A stretch of DNA of 39,620 nt from an uncultured Prevotella sp. (GCA_905236815.1 CAJOPE010000112.1:1-39620); one strand, 5' to 3'; counted from the first letter of the stretch, positions 26,873 through 36,155 are shown. Notes: generated by a model from the sequence alone, not told the origin. Program-made: numbers and translations.

Positions 26873-29401
26873 TTATTTTACAACGATTTTTTTACCATTC
26901 ATAATATATATACCTGCTGGAACTGAATTGAGATTGCCTTTGATCTTGATTCCCTGTAAGTTATATAATGTGGTATTTTCATTATTTGCAGTCTTAGTCT
27001 CATCGAGGCTTTCAATGTTTGTAGTTTCATTGTCATCCCAATTGATAATCAGACTCTTTGCGGCACTTGTTGAAAGATAAGGGATGCTAAGATATGCCTT
27101 GTTTGCCTGGATGGTTGAACCATCAACAATTGGATGGAATGCACCCTGATAGAGCACATAATTATTATTAACTCCGTTGTTTGAAGTTAATTTTGCAGCA
27201 TTACATCCTGATGTAGATTTTAACCAAGTTTCGCTGTAGGTTGATTCTGCTCTGTCGTTAGGATTGAAATAATAGGTAACCTCGCCTGCTTCATTGCTTG
27301 TACCTTTTATAATCACACCATTTCCATAGGTTGTACTTGCTGCAAACTTCAGGTCCTTGTTATCTGCATTTAGGGCTTCAACTTTTATTCTGTTTGCTTC
27401 AATTTCGTCAGAAACGATACCATAAACAGTAAAGTTTTTGCTTACAGAGAAAATCTTTGGAGAAGCAAATGTAGCATAACCAGATTCAGGCATAGTTATA
27501 CTTGCTGATACTCTACCGTTATAGTTGTAAGATGTGAAAAGGTTTAATGTTGTATTGCTAATCTCTTTTACGTGGAGATTTGCAAATGAACCATTAACAC
27601 TTTCAGATGTGAATGAAGGGAGGCTGTTGCCTGCAAAAGTAATATCAACATCCCAGTTTGAAGGATAGTTATATGGGTCATAGCCTGCATGATATAATGA
27701 ATTTACACCAAGACTTTTTACTGATGCAGGTATTGTTGCAGATGCTTTTCTTCCTGGATAGCAAACTAGTTTGGTTCCATCAGCAGAATAAACAATTCCA
27801 TCGATTGACTTGTATGCACTGTTATTGGATGCAACGTTGATAGCCTGAAGATTACTGCAACCTAAGAAGAAAGGATTGCTTTTTGTAATATCAATATTCT
27901 TTACTGTTGAAGGTATTGTAACCGTCTTGATGTTTAGGTTACTGCTAAATAAAGGACATGAAATCTTTGTCACAGCGATATTACCAATTTTGCTTGGAAG
28001 TACTAAATCCTCGCCGAAGGAGCTATCTTGTTTTGAATTTATAGTGATAGAAGAATAATCATTAGCTACATTTATACTAAGAGGGTATGGGTGAGCTGCA
28101 TCTTTAGTTGAATTCAACGAACTGCTACCTGTACCTATATAAAATGTCATATTTCCAGTTGTAGTGAAACTTGTAATGGTTAGTTTACCATTTAACCAGG
28201 AATATGTGTTATCTGCATTTATATTACCAAAACGCTTGTAGTTTTCGCCAATATATGTAACTTCAGCGGTTACGCCCTCCCATGCGTTAAGTGAATCAGT
28301 TAACAAAGGAGTAGAGAAACCTCCTAAGTTTATTGTAGATAGTTTAGTACAACCTGCTGCAAGGGAGTTTATTGATTTTAATTGTTTTACGTTAAGTTGG
28401 TTTAAAGGGAGGCTTGTAATATTTGTTCCTTTGAACCAATTTGCAATAGTTGTTGGTGAATAGTTGCCAAAATGGCTGAAATCAACACTAGTGATATCAC
28501 TTGCGTGTTCTGTAATCCAGCCTGGTATTTCATTATCTGTGTTTAGATCATAAGTAAATGAATAATTAGCTCTATCATTGTCTTGATGGAACTCCAAAAT
28601 ATTGTTTACTACTGCTGCATAGACAGGAAGTTGAGCTACAGCCAATGTGAAATAACCATCTCTCCAATTATAAGTGTTGTCGGATAATTTATTGAAAACC
28701 TGTGTATTAAGTGAAGAACTTGCCTTGAGTTTAAATGGTTTTTCAGAAGTTCCTGTTCCACTAAAGAAACCATCAGATTTGGTAATGGAAGTGAAATTGA
28801 AATCACCTACATTTAATTCTTCCAAATCTGAACAATCTGCAAATGCATTTTTGGCAGTTGCATTTTTGTCAGTTTCTATATTAGAATTTTTTAAGAAACT
28901 GACGTTTATTGTTTTGAAGTGAGAACCTCTAAAAATATTGTCGATATTTGTTATTTTACTTCCGTTGATAGATGATAAGTCTATTTGATTAAGTGGGGCA
29001 GTTGAAGAACCACAATTTTCAAACATACCCTCTAATGAAGTTACGTTTTCTGTATTAAGATTTTCTAAGCCTTGTATTTCTTTAAGATTAGTCAAACCTG
29101 AGAAGAAATCTTTGAGAGTAGAAGGTGACCAGCCATTTATTGATTTGTCGAATATAATTGTAGTAATAGCTGTATTTCCTTTCCATTTTGGCTTACCTGA
29201 AGTTGCTTCAGGCATACTGAAAAATTTATCTCCATTCTTGTAGTGTGAGATCAGTTCAGTATTCTGTACAAATGTGATTGTGTCTCCATCTTTGGAGAGT
29301 AATCCGTAAGTCGAGGTTACTGTTTGAGCCGACAACATTGCCGGAAGCCCAATCAGCATCACCATGATGCATAAAAGCTTAGAAAATAAATTCTTTCTCA
29401 T
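26873..29401 (-). CDS. BspA-like leucine-rich-repeat surface/secreted protein with C-terminal YNLQGIKI tail
   Basis: 842 aa; signal peptide; repeated TSLEGMFENC, LEELNVGDF, ISCPLFSSNLNIKTVTIPSTVKNI; tail LYNLQGIKIKGNLNSVPAGIYIMNGKKIVVK. Confidence 0.9.
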   Translation of the reverse strand: MRKNLFSKLLCIMVMLIGLPAMLSAQTVTSTYGLLSKDGDTITFVQNTELISHYKNGDKFFSMPEATSGKPKWKGNTAITTIIFDKSINGWSPSTLKDFFSGLTNLKEIQGLENLNTENVTSLEGMFENCGSSTAPLNQIDLSSINGSKITNIDNIFRGSHFKTINVSFLKNSNIETDKNATAKNAFADCSDLEELNVGDFNFTSITKSDGFFSGTGTSEKPFKLKASSSLNTQVFNKLSDNTYNWRDGYFTLAVAQLPVYAAVVNNILEFHQDNDRANYSFTYDLNTDNEIPGWITEHASDITSVDFSHFGNYSPTTIANWFKGTNITSLPLNQLNVKQLKSINSLAAGCTKLSTINLGGFSTPLLTDSLNAWEGVTAEVTYIGENYKRFGNINADNTYSWLNGKLTITSFTTTGNMTFYIGTGSSSLNSTKDAAHPYPLSINVANDYSSITINSKQDSSFGEDLVLPSKIGNIAVTKISCPLFSSNLNIKTVTIPSTVKNIDITKSNPFFLGCSNLQAINVASNNSAYKSIDGIVYSADGTKLVCYPGRKASATIPASVKSLGVNSLYHAGYDPYNYPSNWDVDITFAGNSLPSFTSESVNGSFANLHVKEISNTTLNLFTSYNYNGRVSASITMPESGYATFASPKIFSVSKNFTVYGIVSDEIEANRIKVEALNADNKDLKFAASTTYGNGVIIKGTSNEAGEVTYYFNPNDRAESTYSETWLKSTSGCNAAKLTSNNGVNNNYVLYQGAFHPIVDGSTIQANKAYLSIPYLSTSAAKSLIINWDDNETTNIESLDETKTANNENTTLYNLQGIKIKGNLNSVPAGIYIMNGKKIVVK

Positions 29402-29469
29402 TGTGCTATGTTTTTAATTTTGTTTATGATTCGATTTTATGATTTTTAATGTGGACATTACATTGCAGG

Positions 29470-29477
29470 CAAAGGTA
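29470..29477 (-). promoter_or_regulatory. Putative -7 box (TACCTTTG) for the LRR gene
   Basis: Reverse complement agacTACCTTTGCC with TTG about 20 nt upstream. Confidence 0.55.
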
Positions 29478-30066
29478 GTCTATTTTTTTATATATTACAA
29501 GTAATTTTTTTAAAAACAGACTTTATTTAATTAAAAATCATATAATTAAGTCGATTTTTGTTTCTTTTTGTGCAAAAGTATCTGCTTTCTTGCTTAATAA
29601 TTTTACTTGAGATATTTTACGCTTATTTTCTGAAAATGCTTTAGCGATAGAATTTTTCTGTACAATTTGTCTGTGCTAGGTTGTTCAGAATTAGATGGTT
29701 GGAAAGATATAGTGTATCATGATTTAATTTCTAGTTGTACAATTTGGAATGATTGTAATTAGTTGATTATTAAACAGTTTTGAATGTTTGTATAAGAAAT
29801 TCTGATGTTTTGTAAATATTCTTGTTTTAGCTGACTGCTTTATTAAGGAAATTAAGAATAATACGATATATTTATACATCTATAACCTATTGATTGTTAG
29901 ATAAAATATTCTGTTTGTTATGTTTTTCACCTAAATGGGTGTGTATTCTTTTTTTTATGAAAATCCTTTTAATGAAAATGATTGGATTAGTTTTCTTGTA
30001 ATTTATTATTACTAAATGGGAAGATTCTATGAAATGTTGTAGATAGGTATACTTTGTGGAATAACA

Positions 30067-31401
30067 TTATATGACCTTCTTGAGATGCCGAAAAAGCAGA
30101 ATGAAGGCCGGAATAAGGAATATATCTGCCATCACCCAGGCAAATGGATCGCCAAGGCAGACACCAAGGAAATGGAAGGTTGGTACCAACCAGATGCTTA
30201 CGCCACATCGTGCTATCATCTCCATCACACCGCTCAGCATACTCAGGTTGCTGTAACCAAGTCCTTGAATGCTATAGCGGAAGATGGTGAGCAATCCTAA
30301 AACCGGATAAAAATAGTTGGCTATTCTCATAAACATAGCTGCATTTTGTACTACTTCCTGTTCGCCTGAGTCAACGAAAAGCATCATCATATTATCGGCA
30401 AAAGGGTAGATGATGAGGAAAGTCAAGGCGAAATATACAACCATGATCTTGATGGCAGAAAAGATGCCTTTCTTGATTCTGCCGAGTTGTTTGGCTCCTA
30501 TATTTTGTCCGCAGTAGGTAGCCATTGCTACTCCGATATTCTCAAATACGCAGGTAAAGAGGTATTTGATGCGCATACTAGCTGTAAAAGCCGCTACATA
30601 CGTTGTGCCGAGGGCATTGTTGGCACTTTGAAGCATAATGATACCAATAGCGGTAATCGAGAACTGTAGCCCCATCGGGACACCATTGTTGAGTAATATC
30701 GATATCCGTTTGTTGTTGTATGCTTTTTCCTCACCTTTCGGTATCAGAATATCCATTTTCTTTCGGATATACATAAAGCATAAACATGCTGAAAATGCCT
30801 GGGAGAGTAAGGTGGCAATGCCTGCTCCTGCTACTCCTAGCCCCATCCATAATATTAAAATAATATCTAGGATAATATTTACAAAAGAGGAGGCGATGAG
30901 GAAATAGAATGGTTGTTTAGAATTTCCTAATGCCCGAATGAGACTCGCTTGTAAATTGTAGGCGATGGTAAATGGAATTGCCAGAAACTGAAGCATCAGA
31001 AAGAAGTAAGCATCGTTGTAAATATCCGTAGGCGTATTGACAATCTTCAATACCCTTCCACAAAGCATACAACTTAAAAACGTGATTGCAATCGCAAAGA
31101 CTATCGAGATGCGAATAGCATTACTTACATAGCTTCGCATCTTGCTAAAGTCTTTGGCACCAAAGGCTTGCGAAACAGGAATTGCAAATCCTGCAGTGGT
31201 ACCATTGCAGAATCCCATGATGAGAAACATGATACTCGAGGAGGTTCCTACTGCAGCAAGGGCATCCACACCAATCCATCTTCCCACAATAGCAGCATCG
31301 ATGATGAGATACATCTGTTGAAGGATGTAGCCGAAAATCAAAGGCAAGGCAAAATGGATGATGCCTTTGGTGGGAGAACCGGTTGTTAATTCGTAATTCA
31401 T
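30067..31401 (-). CDS. MATE family efflux transporter
   Basis: ATG at 31401 (MNYELTTGSPTKGIIHFALPLIFGYILQQMYLIIDAAIVGRWIG); 12-TM pattern. Confidence 0.94.
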   Translation of the reverse strand: MNYELTTGSPTKGIIHFALPLIFGYILQQMYLIIDAAIVGRWIGVDALAAVGTSSSIMFLIMGFCNGTTAGFAIPVSQAFGAKDFSKMRSYVSNAIRISIVFAIAITFLSCMLCGRVLKIVNTPTDIYNDAYFFLMLQFLAIPFTIAYNLQASLIRALGNSKQPFYFLIASSFVNIILDIILILWMGLGVAGAGIATLLSQAFSACLCFMYIRKKMDILIPKGEEKAYNNKRISILLNNGVPMGLQFSITAIGIIMLQSANNALGTTYVAAFTASMRIKYLFTCVFENIGVAMATYCGQNIGAKQLGRIKKGIFSAIKIMVVYFALTFLIIYPFADNMMMLFVDSGEQEVVQNAAMFMRIANYFYPVLGLLTIFRYSIQGLGYSNLSMLSGVMEMIARCGVSIWLVPTFHFLGVCLGDPFAWVMADIFLIPAFILLFRHLKKVI

Positions 31402-31447
31402 AATTCGCAATTCATAATTATGATGCCTTGTGAGAATGAATGATTTA

Positions 31448-32401
31448 TTAAATACCCTTTTTGTCTAATATTTCATCATTATTAGCATTGGCGAATATTC
31501 TGGCAACTATTGCTCCACTAAGGTTATGCCATACAGAGAAGATAGCACCAGGAACCGTTGCCATCGGATACATTGCGAAATGAACGGTTGCAAGCGAGGA
31601 GGCGAGACCAGAATTCTGCATGCCTACCTCGATGCTGATTGCTGAACGTTTCTTGTGATTCAGGCCTAAAAGCTTGCCGACGAGATAGCCAAGTGACAAT
31701 CCGCAAATGTTATGCAACATCACCACAAGGATAATCAAAGCACCACCCACCAGTAGTTTGGTGGAGTTGGCGGCAACAATGCAACCTACGATGAGGGCGA
31801 CCATCAGTGATGAAAACGCTGGTAGATAAGGAGTAACCCTTTGAGTAACGCTAGGTAGATATTTCTGAACGAGAAATCCTATGATGATAGGCGCTATCAC
31901 TACTTCCACGATGCTCAAGAACATTCCAAGGGCATCTACTTCCACTCTTGCTCCTGCAAAGAAAAGGGTCAATAATGGAGTGAGAAATGGTGCCAGAACG
32001 GTACTTACAGCTGTCATTCCTACGGATAATGCGAGATCGCCTTTGGCGAGATAAGTCATTACGTTAGAGGCTGTTCCACCAGGACAGCATCCAACGAGAA
32101 TGACACCAATGGCAAGTTCGTCGGGCAATCCGAATGTTTTACTCAAAGCCCATGCTATAGCTGGCATAATCGTGAATTGAGCGATGCTTCCTGTAATAAC
32201 ATCTTTTGGGCGGGAGAATACTATCTTGAAGTCGTTTGGGTTGAGCGTAAGTCCCATGCCAAACATTACTAATCCAAGCATTGGTGATATCCAGGCGGTT
32301 TTGCACCAACTGAAAGATGCAGGTATAAATAGTGCTAAGGCTGCGATAATCAATACGATAGCAGCCATGTGCTTGCTGATGAAATTACAAATTACTTTCA
32401 T
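31448..32401 (-). CDS. Bile acid:sodium symporter family protein
   Basis: 317 aa; GLVMFGMGLTLNPNDFK, VGCCPGGTASNVMTYLAKGDLALSV, EVGMQNSGLA. Confidence 0.94.
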   Translation of the reverse strand: MKVICNFISKHMAAIVLIIAALALFIPASFSWCKTAWISPMLGLVMFGMGLTLNPNDFKIVFSRPKDVITGSIAQFTIMPAIAWALSKTFGLPDELAIGVILVGCCPGGTASNVMTYLAKGDLALSVGMTAVSTVLAPFLTPLLTLFFAGARVEVDALGMFLSIVEVVIAPIIIGFLVQKYLPSVTQRVTPYLPAFSSLMVALIVGCIVAANSTKLLVGGALIILVVMLHNICGLSLGYLVGKLLGLNHKKRSAISIEVGMQNSGLASSLATVHFAMYPMATVPGAIFSVWHNLSGAIVARIFANANNDEILDKKGI

Positions 32402-32403
32402 AT

Positions 32404-34308
32404 TTAATAATTATCAACCTCCAATTCCTTAATATATTCCCAAAGTTTCTTGTAGAATGGATGCTTGGTGAGCGTATCCTTACTTCCTAGGATGATGAGT
32501 TTCATTCTGGCTCGAGTGATAGCGACATTCATTCTTCGAAGATCGCGAAGGAAGCCGATTTGTCCCTCATCGTTTGAGCGAACCATTGAGATGAGAATTA
32601 CATCACGCTCCTGTCCTTGAAATCCATCCACGGTATTAACAGTAATCAATCTCCGATATGGTTTGAAAAATTCGCGTTTGCGAATCAACTTTCGAAGATA
32701 CTGAACCTGTGCGCGATATGGCGATATAATTCCTACATCGATGCGTTCCTCGAGAATGCGATGCTTACCGATTTTGGTGAAATATTTCTCAAGGGTATCG
32801 AGGGTCATCTCTGCCTCGTCCTTGTTTACGCGTCCGAACGACTCGCCAATAAAAGCTTCCTTAAACTCCTGTTTGGCTTCCTCTCCTTCGGGAAGTTCAG
32901 GAGGGGTTACCCAAATAATCGGATGGTCATAGTCGAGGATGCCGCGATATTTTATCTGAGGGGCTGTTTCCACCATTCCTTGATAGAAGTAGTCGCTCGA
33001 GAAGCGCATAATCTGCTCATTCATTCGGTATTGCACTTTCAGCAATGTCACCACCTCTGGCTTGTTCTCCACAATCCGCTCCATCAGTGTCTTTCCCAGT
33101 CCCGCTTTCAGGGCGGCAATGCTCTTTACGGTTGGGGGCAGCTGACAATGGTCGCCTGCCAGAATCACTCTCGAAGCTCTTCGCATAGGTATCCAGCAGG
33201 CTGCCTCAAGGGCTTGGGCGGCCTCGTCGATGAAGAGTGTTCCAAATTTCTGTCCTTCAAGAATTCGGTTGGCCGAACCTACTAAGGTTGAGGCGATTAC
33301 ACGGGCCTCGCCAAAGAGTTCGGCATTAATGCGAATCTCTATTTCGGCTGCTCTCGACTTTAGTCGCTCTAGCTTCTGATGATAGCCATCGCTTCTCTTT
33401 TTTCCTCTTCGCAATTCTCGGATAGCCTTCCGGATAGCCCAGAGTTGGGGGTAGTCGGGATGTGCCTCGAAGCGACGCTCATAGGTGAAGGAGAGCATCT
33501 GATCGTTCACTTTGGTTGGATTTCCAATGCGCAAAACATTGATGCCTCTATCTACTAGCTTCTCGCAGATCCAATCTACCGCCATATTACTTTGCGCGCA
33601 TACAAGTACCTGACTTTCACGCATTAAGGTTTCGTTGATAGCCTCGACGAGGGTAGTGGTCTTTCCCGTTCCTGGAGGTCCATGAACCACTTCCACGTCC
33701 TTCGCCCAGAGCACTTCGTTCACAGCTTTCTCCTGCGATGGGTTGAGCCATGGAAACTTGGTTGCCTCGAAGCTGAAGTGCTGAGCTGGCATTTTCGAAT
33801 AGAAAAGGTCGCGAAGATAAGCCAGACGGTTGTTCTTGGCATTCGTTACTCGGTCGAGAGCCTCAAACATCAGCTTGTAGCTGGTTTCATCGAAGAAGAG
33901 CTGGATGCCTACCGGATTCTCACAACTCTGCACATCGATGATATGTCCATTGTCAGGAACGACAATCACCATGCGATTTCCATCGACATAGCTCACCGTA
34001 CCTGTGAAATTGAAATACGAGATTTTATTATCTTTACTTTGGAAAAAGGCGACAGGACGACCGAATTCGAAGTTATGCTCGATTTCCTCATCGCTCGTTC
34101 GAGTTACCTCGAGTGTCATCTGATTGAGCGAGTTATAGTAGCTTTTGCCAACTTTCAGCGGAAACCAGGCATCTCCTCTTTTCACTTTTCGCATCAATCC
34201 CATTGACTCGGTTTGCTTGCGGAAAGCTTCTTTCTCGGCATAATACTCAATCTGAAGGAGCATTTTCTGTCGTTGTAAAGCTTGTATTGGAGATTCTTGC
34301 TGGACCAT
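32404..34308 (-). CDS. Upf1/SMUBP2-like superfamily 1 helicase
   Basis: 634 aa; VVHGPPGTGKTTTLVEAI, LFIDEAAQALEAACW, LAGDHCQLPPTV, VNTVDGFQGQERDVILISMVRSN, NVAITRARMKLIILG. Confidence 0.95.
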   Translation of the reverse strand: MVQQESPIQALQRQKMLLQIEYYAEKEAFRKQTESMGLMRKVKRGDAWFPLKVGKSYYNSLNQMTLEVTRTSDEEIEHNFEFGRPVAFFQSKDNKISYFNFTGTVSYVDGNRMVIVVPDNGHIIDVQSCENPVGIQLFFDETSYKLMFEALDRVTNAKNNRLAYLRDLFYSKMPAQHFSFEATKFPWLNPSQEKAVNEVLWAKDVEVVHGPPGTGKTTTLVEAINETLMRESQVLVCAQSNMAVDWICEKLVDRGINVLRIGNPTKVNDQMLSFTYERRFEAHPDYPQLWAIRKAIRELRRGKKRSDGYHQKLERLKSRAAEIEIRINAELFGEARVIASTLVGSANRILEGQKFGTLFIDEAAQALEAACWIPMRRASRVILAGDHCQLPPTVKSIAALKAGLGKTLMERIVENKPEVVTLLKVQYRMNEQIMRFSSDYFYQGMVETAPQIKYRGILDYDHPIIWVTPPELPEGEEAKQEFKEAFIGESFGRVNKDEAEMTLDTLEKYFTKIGKHRILEERIDVGIISPYRAQVQYLRKLIRKREFFKPYRRLITVNTVDGFQGQERDVILISMVRSNDEGQIGFLRDLRRMNVAITRARMKLIILGSKDTLTKHPFYKKLWEYIKELEVDNY

Positions 34309-34504
34309 ATTGGGTGCAAAGATACTTATTTTTAATCAGAAAAGAGTAATTGGGATTTAGTATTTATGATTTGTTTTCTCATGATTTAATTGTTGCAGGA
34401 TGTTGCAGCGTGATAGCAAGGTTTGGCAATAAGGCTGCAAATTTCTTCAAGAAATCGAAGAATTTCTTGCCTGGAAAATTCATGGAATGGTAATCTTACC
34501 ATAC

Positions 34505-34528
34505 TTCTCCCCCCGCTTGCGGGGGAGA
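34505..34528. repeat. REP-like element (type C)
   Basis: ttctccccccgcttgcgggggagaa; flank resembles 36180-36214 in reverse complement. Confidence 0.85.
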
Positions 34529-34581
34529 AATGCAGGATAATAAGCCTTCTATGAATTATTCTTGTTAGGTGGACAATACGA

Positions 34582-35307
34582 TTACCCCTCAATCGCCTCT
34601 TGTATTTCTTTTTCCACTTCGGCTTTTTCCACTAGATGCAAGCCTTCTGCATCCATTTTCCAAAGGTTGTCGGCTAAGCGAACAGCCAACTCTAAATCAT
34701 GGGTGGAGAGCAGAATGGTCTTATCCATTTCGTGTGCCAGACGATGGAGAAGTTTGAGCATTTCCACTTTGCTAGGGAAGTCGAGGAAAGCTGTAGGCTC
34801 ATCTAGAAGGATGATGGGAGTTTGTTGGGCGAGAGCCTTTGCTATCATCACTTTCTGTCGTTCGCCATCGCTCAAAGAATGAATCATTCTGCCCTTTAAA
34901 TGCTGAATGCCGACAAGTGTAATCGACTCATCTACAATGCTTTTGTCGTTATCTGAAAGTCGACCGAAGAAACCTGTGTAAGGCGATCTTCCCAATCCAA
35001 TCATTTCCTCGATAGACATATTGCGAACATCCGGCTTGCCTGTAAGTACCACACTTACTTCCTTGGAAAGTTCGGCAGCGGTATAGTTGTCTAGAGTGCG
35101 ACTTTCTATGTAAACCTCTCCATCGAGTGCTGGTTGAAAGGCTGATAAAGTGCGGAGCAGTGTTGACTTTCCTACACCATTGGAGCCTATCAGACATGAG
35201 AGTTCCCCACTTCGGAATGTGGCATTCAGATGCTGCATCACCACCCTGGAATTGGATTTCCCTTGCTTATAGCCAGTTGAAAGATTTACGATTTGTATTG
35301 TGTCCAT
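34582..35307 (-). CDS. ABC transporter ATP-binding protein (iron-siderophore/cobalamin FecE/BtuD type)
   Basis: 241 aa; LIGSNGVGKSTLLRTL, LSDGERQKVMIAKALAQ, IILLDEPTAFLD. Confidence 0.92.
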   Translation of the reverse strand: MDTIQIVNLSTGYKQGKSNSRVVMQHLNATFRSGELSCLIGSNGVGKSTLLRTLSAFQPALDGEVYIESRTLDNYTAAELSKEVSVVLTGKPDVRNMSIEEMIGLGRSPYTGFFGRLSDNDKSIVDESITLVGIQHLKGRMIHSLSDGERQKVMIAKALAQQTPIILLDEPTAFLDFPSKVEMLKLLHRLAHEMDKTILLSTHDLELAVRLADNLWKMDAEGLHLVEKAEVEKEIQEAIEG

Positions 35308-35314
35308 CTTTGAT

Positions 35315-35358
35315 AATTAGTAATTAGAAGTTAGGAATTAGTAATTGTGATTACCTTT
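35315..35358. repeat. AT-rich repeat aattagtaattgtgattaccttttt (copy 1)
   Basis: About 26 nt identical to 39554-39579; contains GTAAT-TGTG-ATTAC. Confidence 0.8.
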
Positions 35359-35548
35359 TTTTGAAATCTGTGACAGAAGACATGATGGGTGATGCTCCTG
35401 CATTTCTAATTCCTTATTTCCCCATGCAAAGGTAGAAATAATTTATTAAATATTACTTTGGTTTATTCATAAAAGTGACTTCGATTATTTGTGATTGAAG
35501 ATGCTTCATGAATCGATGAAGCATATATACTTATGAGTGTTGCCTATA

Positions 35549-35603
35549 TCAAAGATACATCAAAGAGGCATCAAAGATACAACAAAGAGGCAACAAAGAT
35601 GCA
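35549..35603. repeat. Five tandem 11-bp repeats (tcaaagataca/tcaaagaggca)
   Basis: TCAAAGATACA TCAAAGAGGCA TCAAAGATACA ACAAAGAGGCA ACAAAGATGCA, uninterrupted. Confidence 0.93.
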
Positions 35604-35829
35604 ACTCTTTTGCCTTAAAGTTGCCTCCATTTTCGGATTGCATATATAAGAACGCGCATTGCGCAAGCGCGCAAGATATAGATATAGATATATATTTCTT
35701 CTAAAGAAGAAAATAAATATAAATTATGCGCAAAGGTTGGAAACGATTTCCGTTCCACCTCAGCACATTTTGCAGAAAAGACAAACGAAAAGTTGGGACG
35801 TGTTATTTTCATATATTGCCTGCAAGATA

Positions 35830-35939
35830 ATTGCAGGTCACTTGCATTATCATTGCAGGTCACCTGCATTACCATTGCAGGTCATCTGCAATGTGATTGG
35901 AGATCATCTGCATTATGATTGCAGGTCACTTCCAATTCA
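35830..35939. repeat. Five tandem 22-bp repeats, consensus ATTGCAGGTCAYCTGCATTATN
   Basis: attgcaggtcacttgcattatc / attgcaggtcacctgcattacc / attgcaggtcatctgcaatgtg / attggagatcatctgcattatg / attgcaggtcacttccaattca. Confidence 0.95.
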
Positions 35940-35988
35940 TCCACTAGCTGTCAATCCCAAAAGTTATACCGTTTGTTATACCGACAAA

Positions 35989-36020
35989 TTTGCTTTTTGG
36001 TGAAGAATGCTGTATCTTTG
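35989..36020 (+). promoter_or_regulatory. Bacteroidota promoter (TTTG-20 nt-TATCTTTG)
   Basis: TTTG at 35989-35992, TATCTTTG at 36013-36020; preceded by direct repeats GTTATACCG (35963-35971 and 35975-35983). Confidence 0.7.
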
Positions 36021-36056
36021 CAGACAGTTAGTTCAACCCACAAATTACACTCGACA

Positions 36057-36155
36057 ATGAATTTATATCAGATTACTTCCTATCGTTACTTCAGAATTGA
36101 ATACTGCATTCGCATAAATGCCTTATCGGGAAACCGTTCAAAAGTTGGTACATAA
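36057..36155 (+). CDS. Possible 32-aa ORF downstream of the 35989-36020 promoter
   Basis: MNLYQITSYRYFRIEYCIRINALSGNRSKVGT*; REP element follows the stop directly. May be a gene remnant. Confidence 0.35.
   Translation: MNLYQITSYRYFRIEYCIRINALSGNRSKVGT

Noticed and set aside
29402-30066. Hidden gene in the 660-bp AT-rich gap
   Set aside because: No ORF or RNA fold I could support beyond the LRR promoter and a short CACC-TAAAT-GGGTG hairpin near 29928.
32617-33285. 222-aa plus-strand ORF
   Set aside because: Antisense shadow of the helicase.
34386-34592. 68-aa minus-strand ORF
   Set aside because: Crosses a REP core and has no recognisable features.
35830-35939. CRISPR array
   Set aside because: The 22-bp units are contiguous with no unique spacers, and there are no cas genes in the window.
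35659-36003. 114-aa ORF reading through the 22-bp array, and antisense 35615-35875
   Set aside because: Composition is dictated by repeats and AT-rich DNA (YRYRYIFLL, IYIYIYI); no domain pattern and no good start context.
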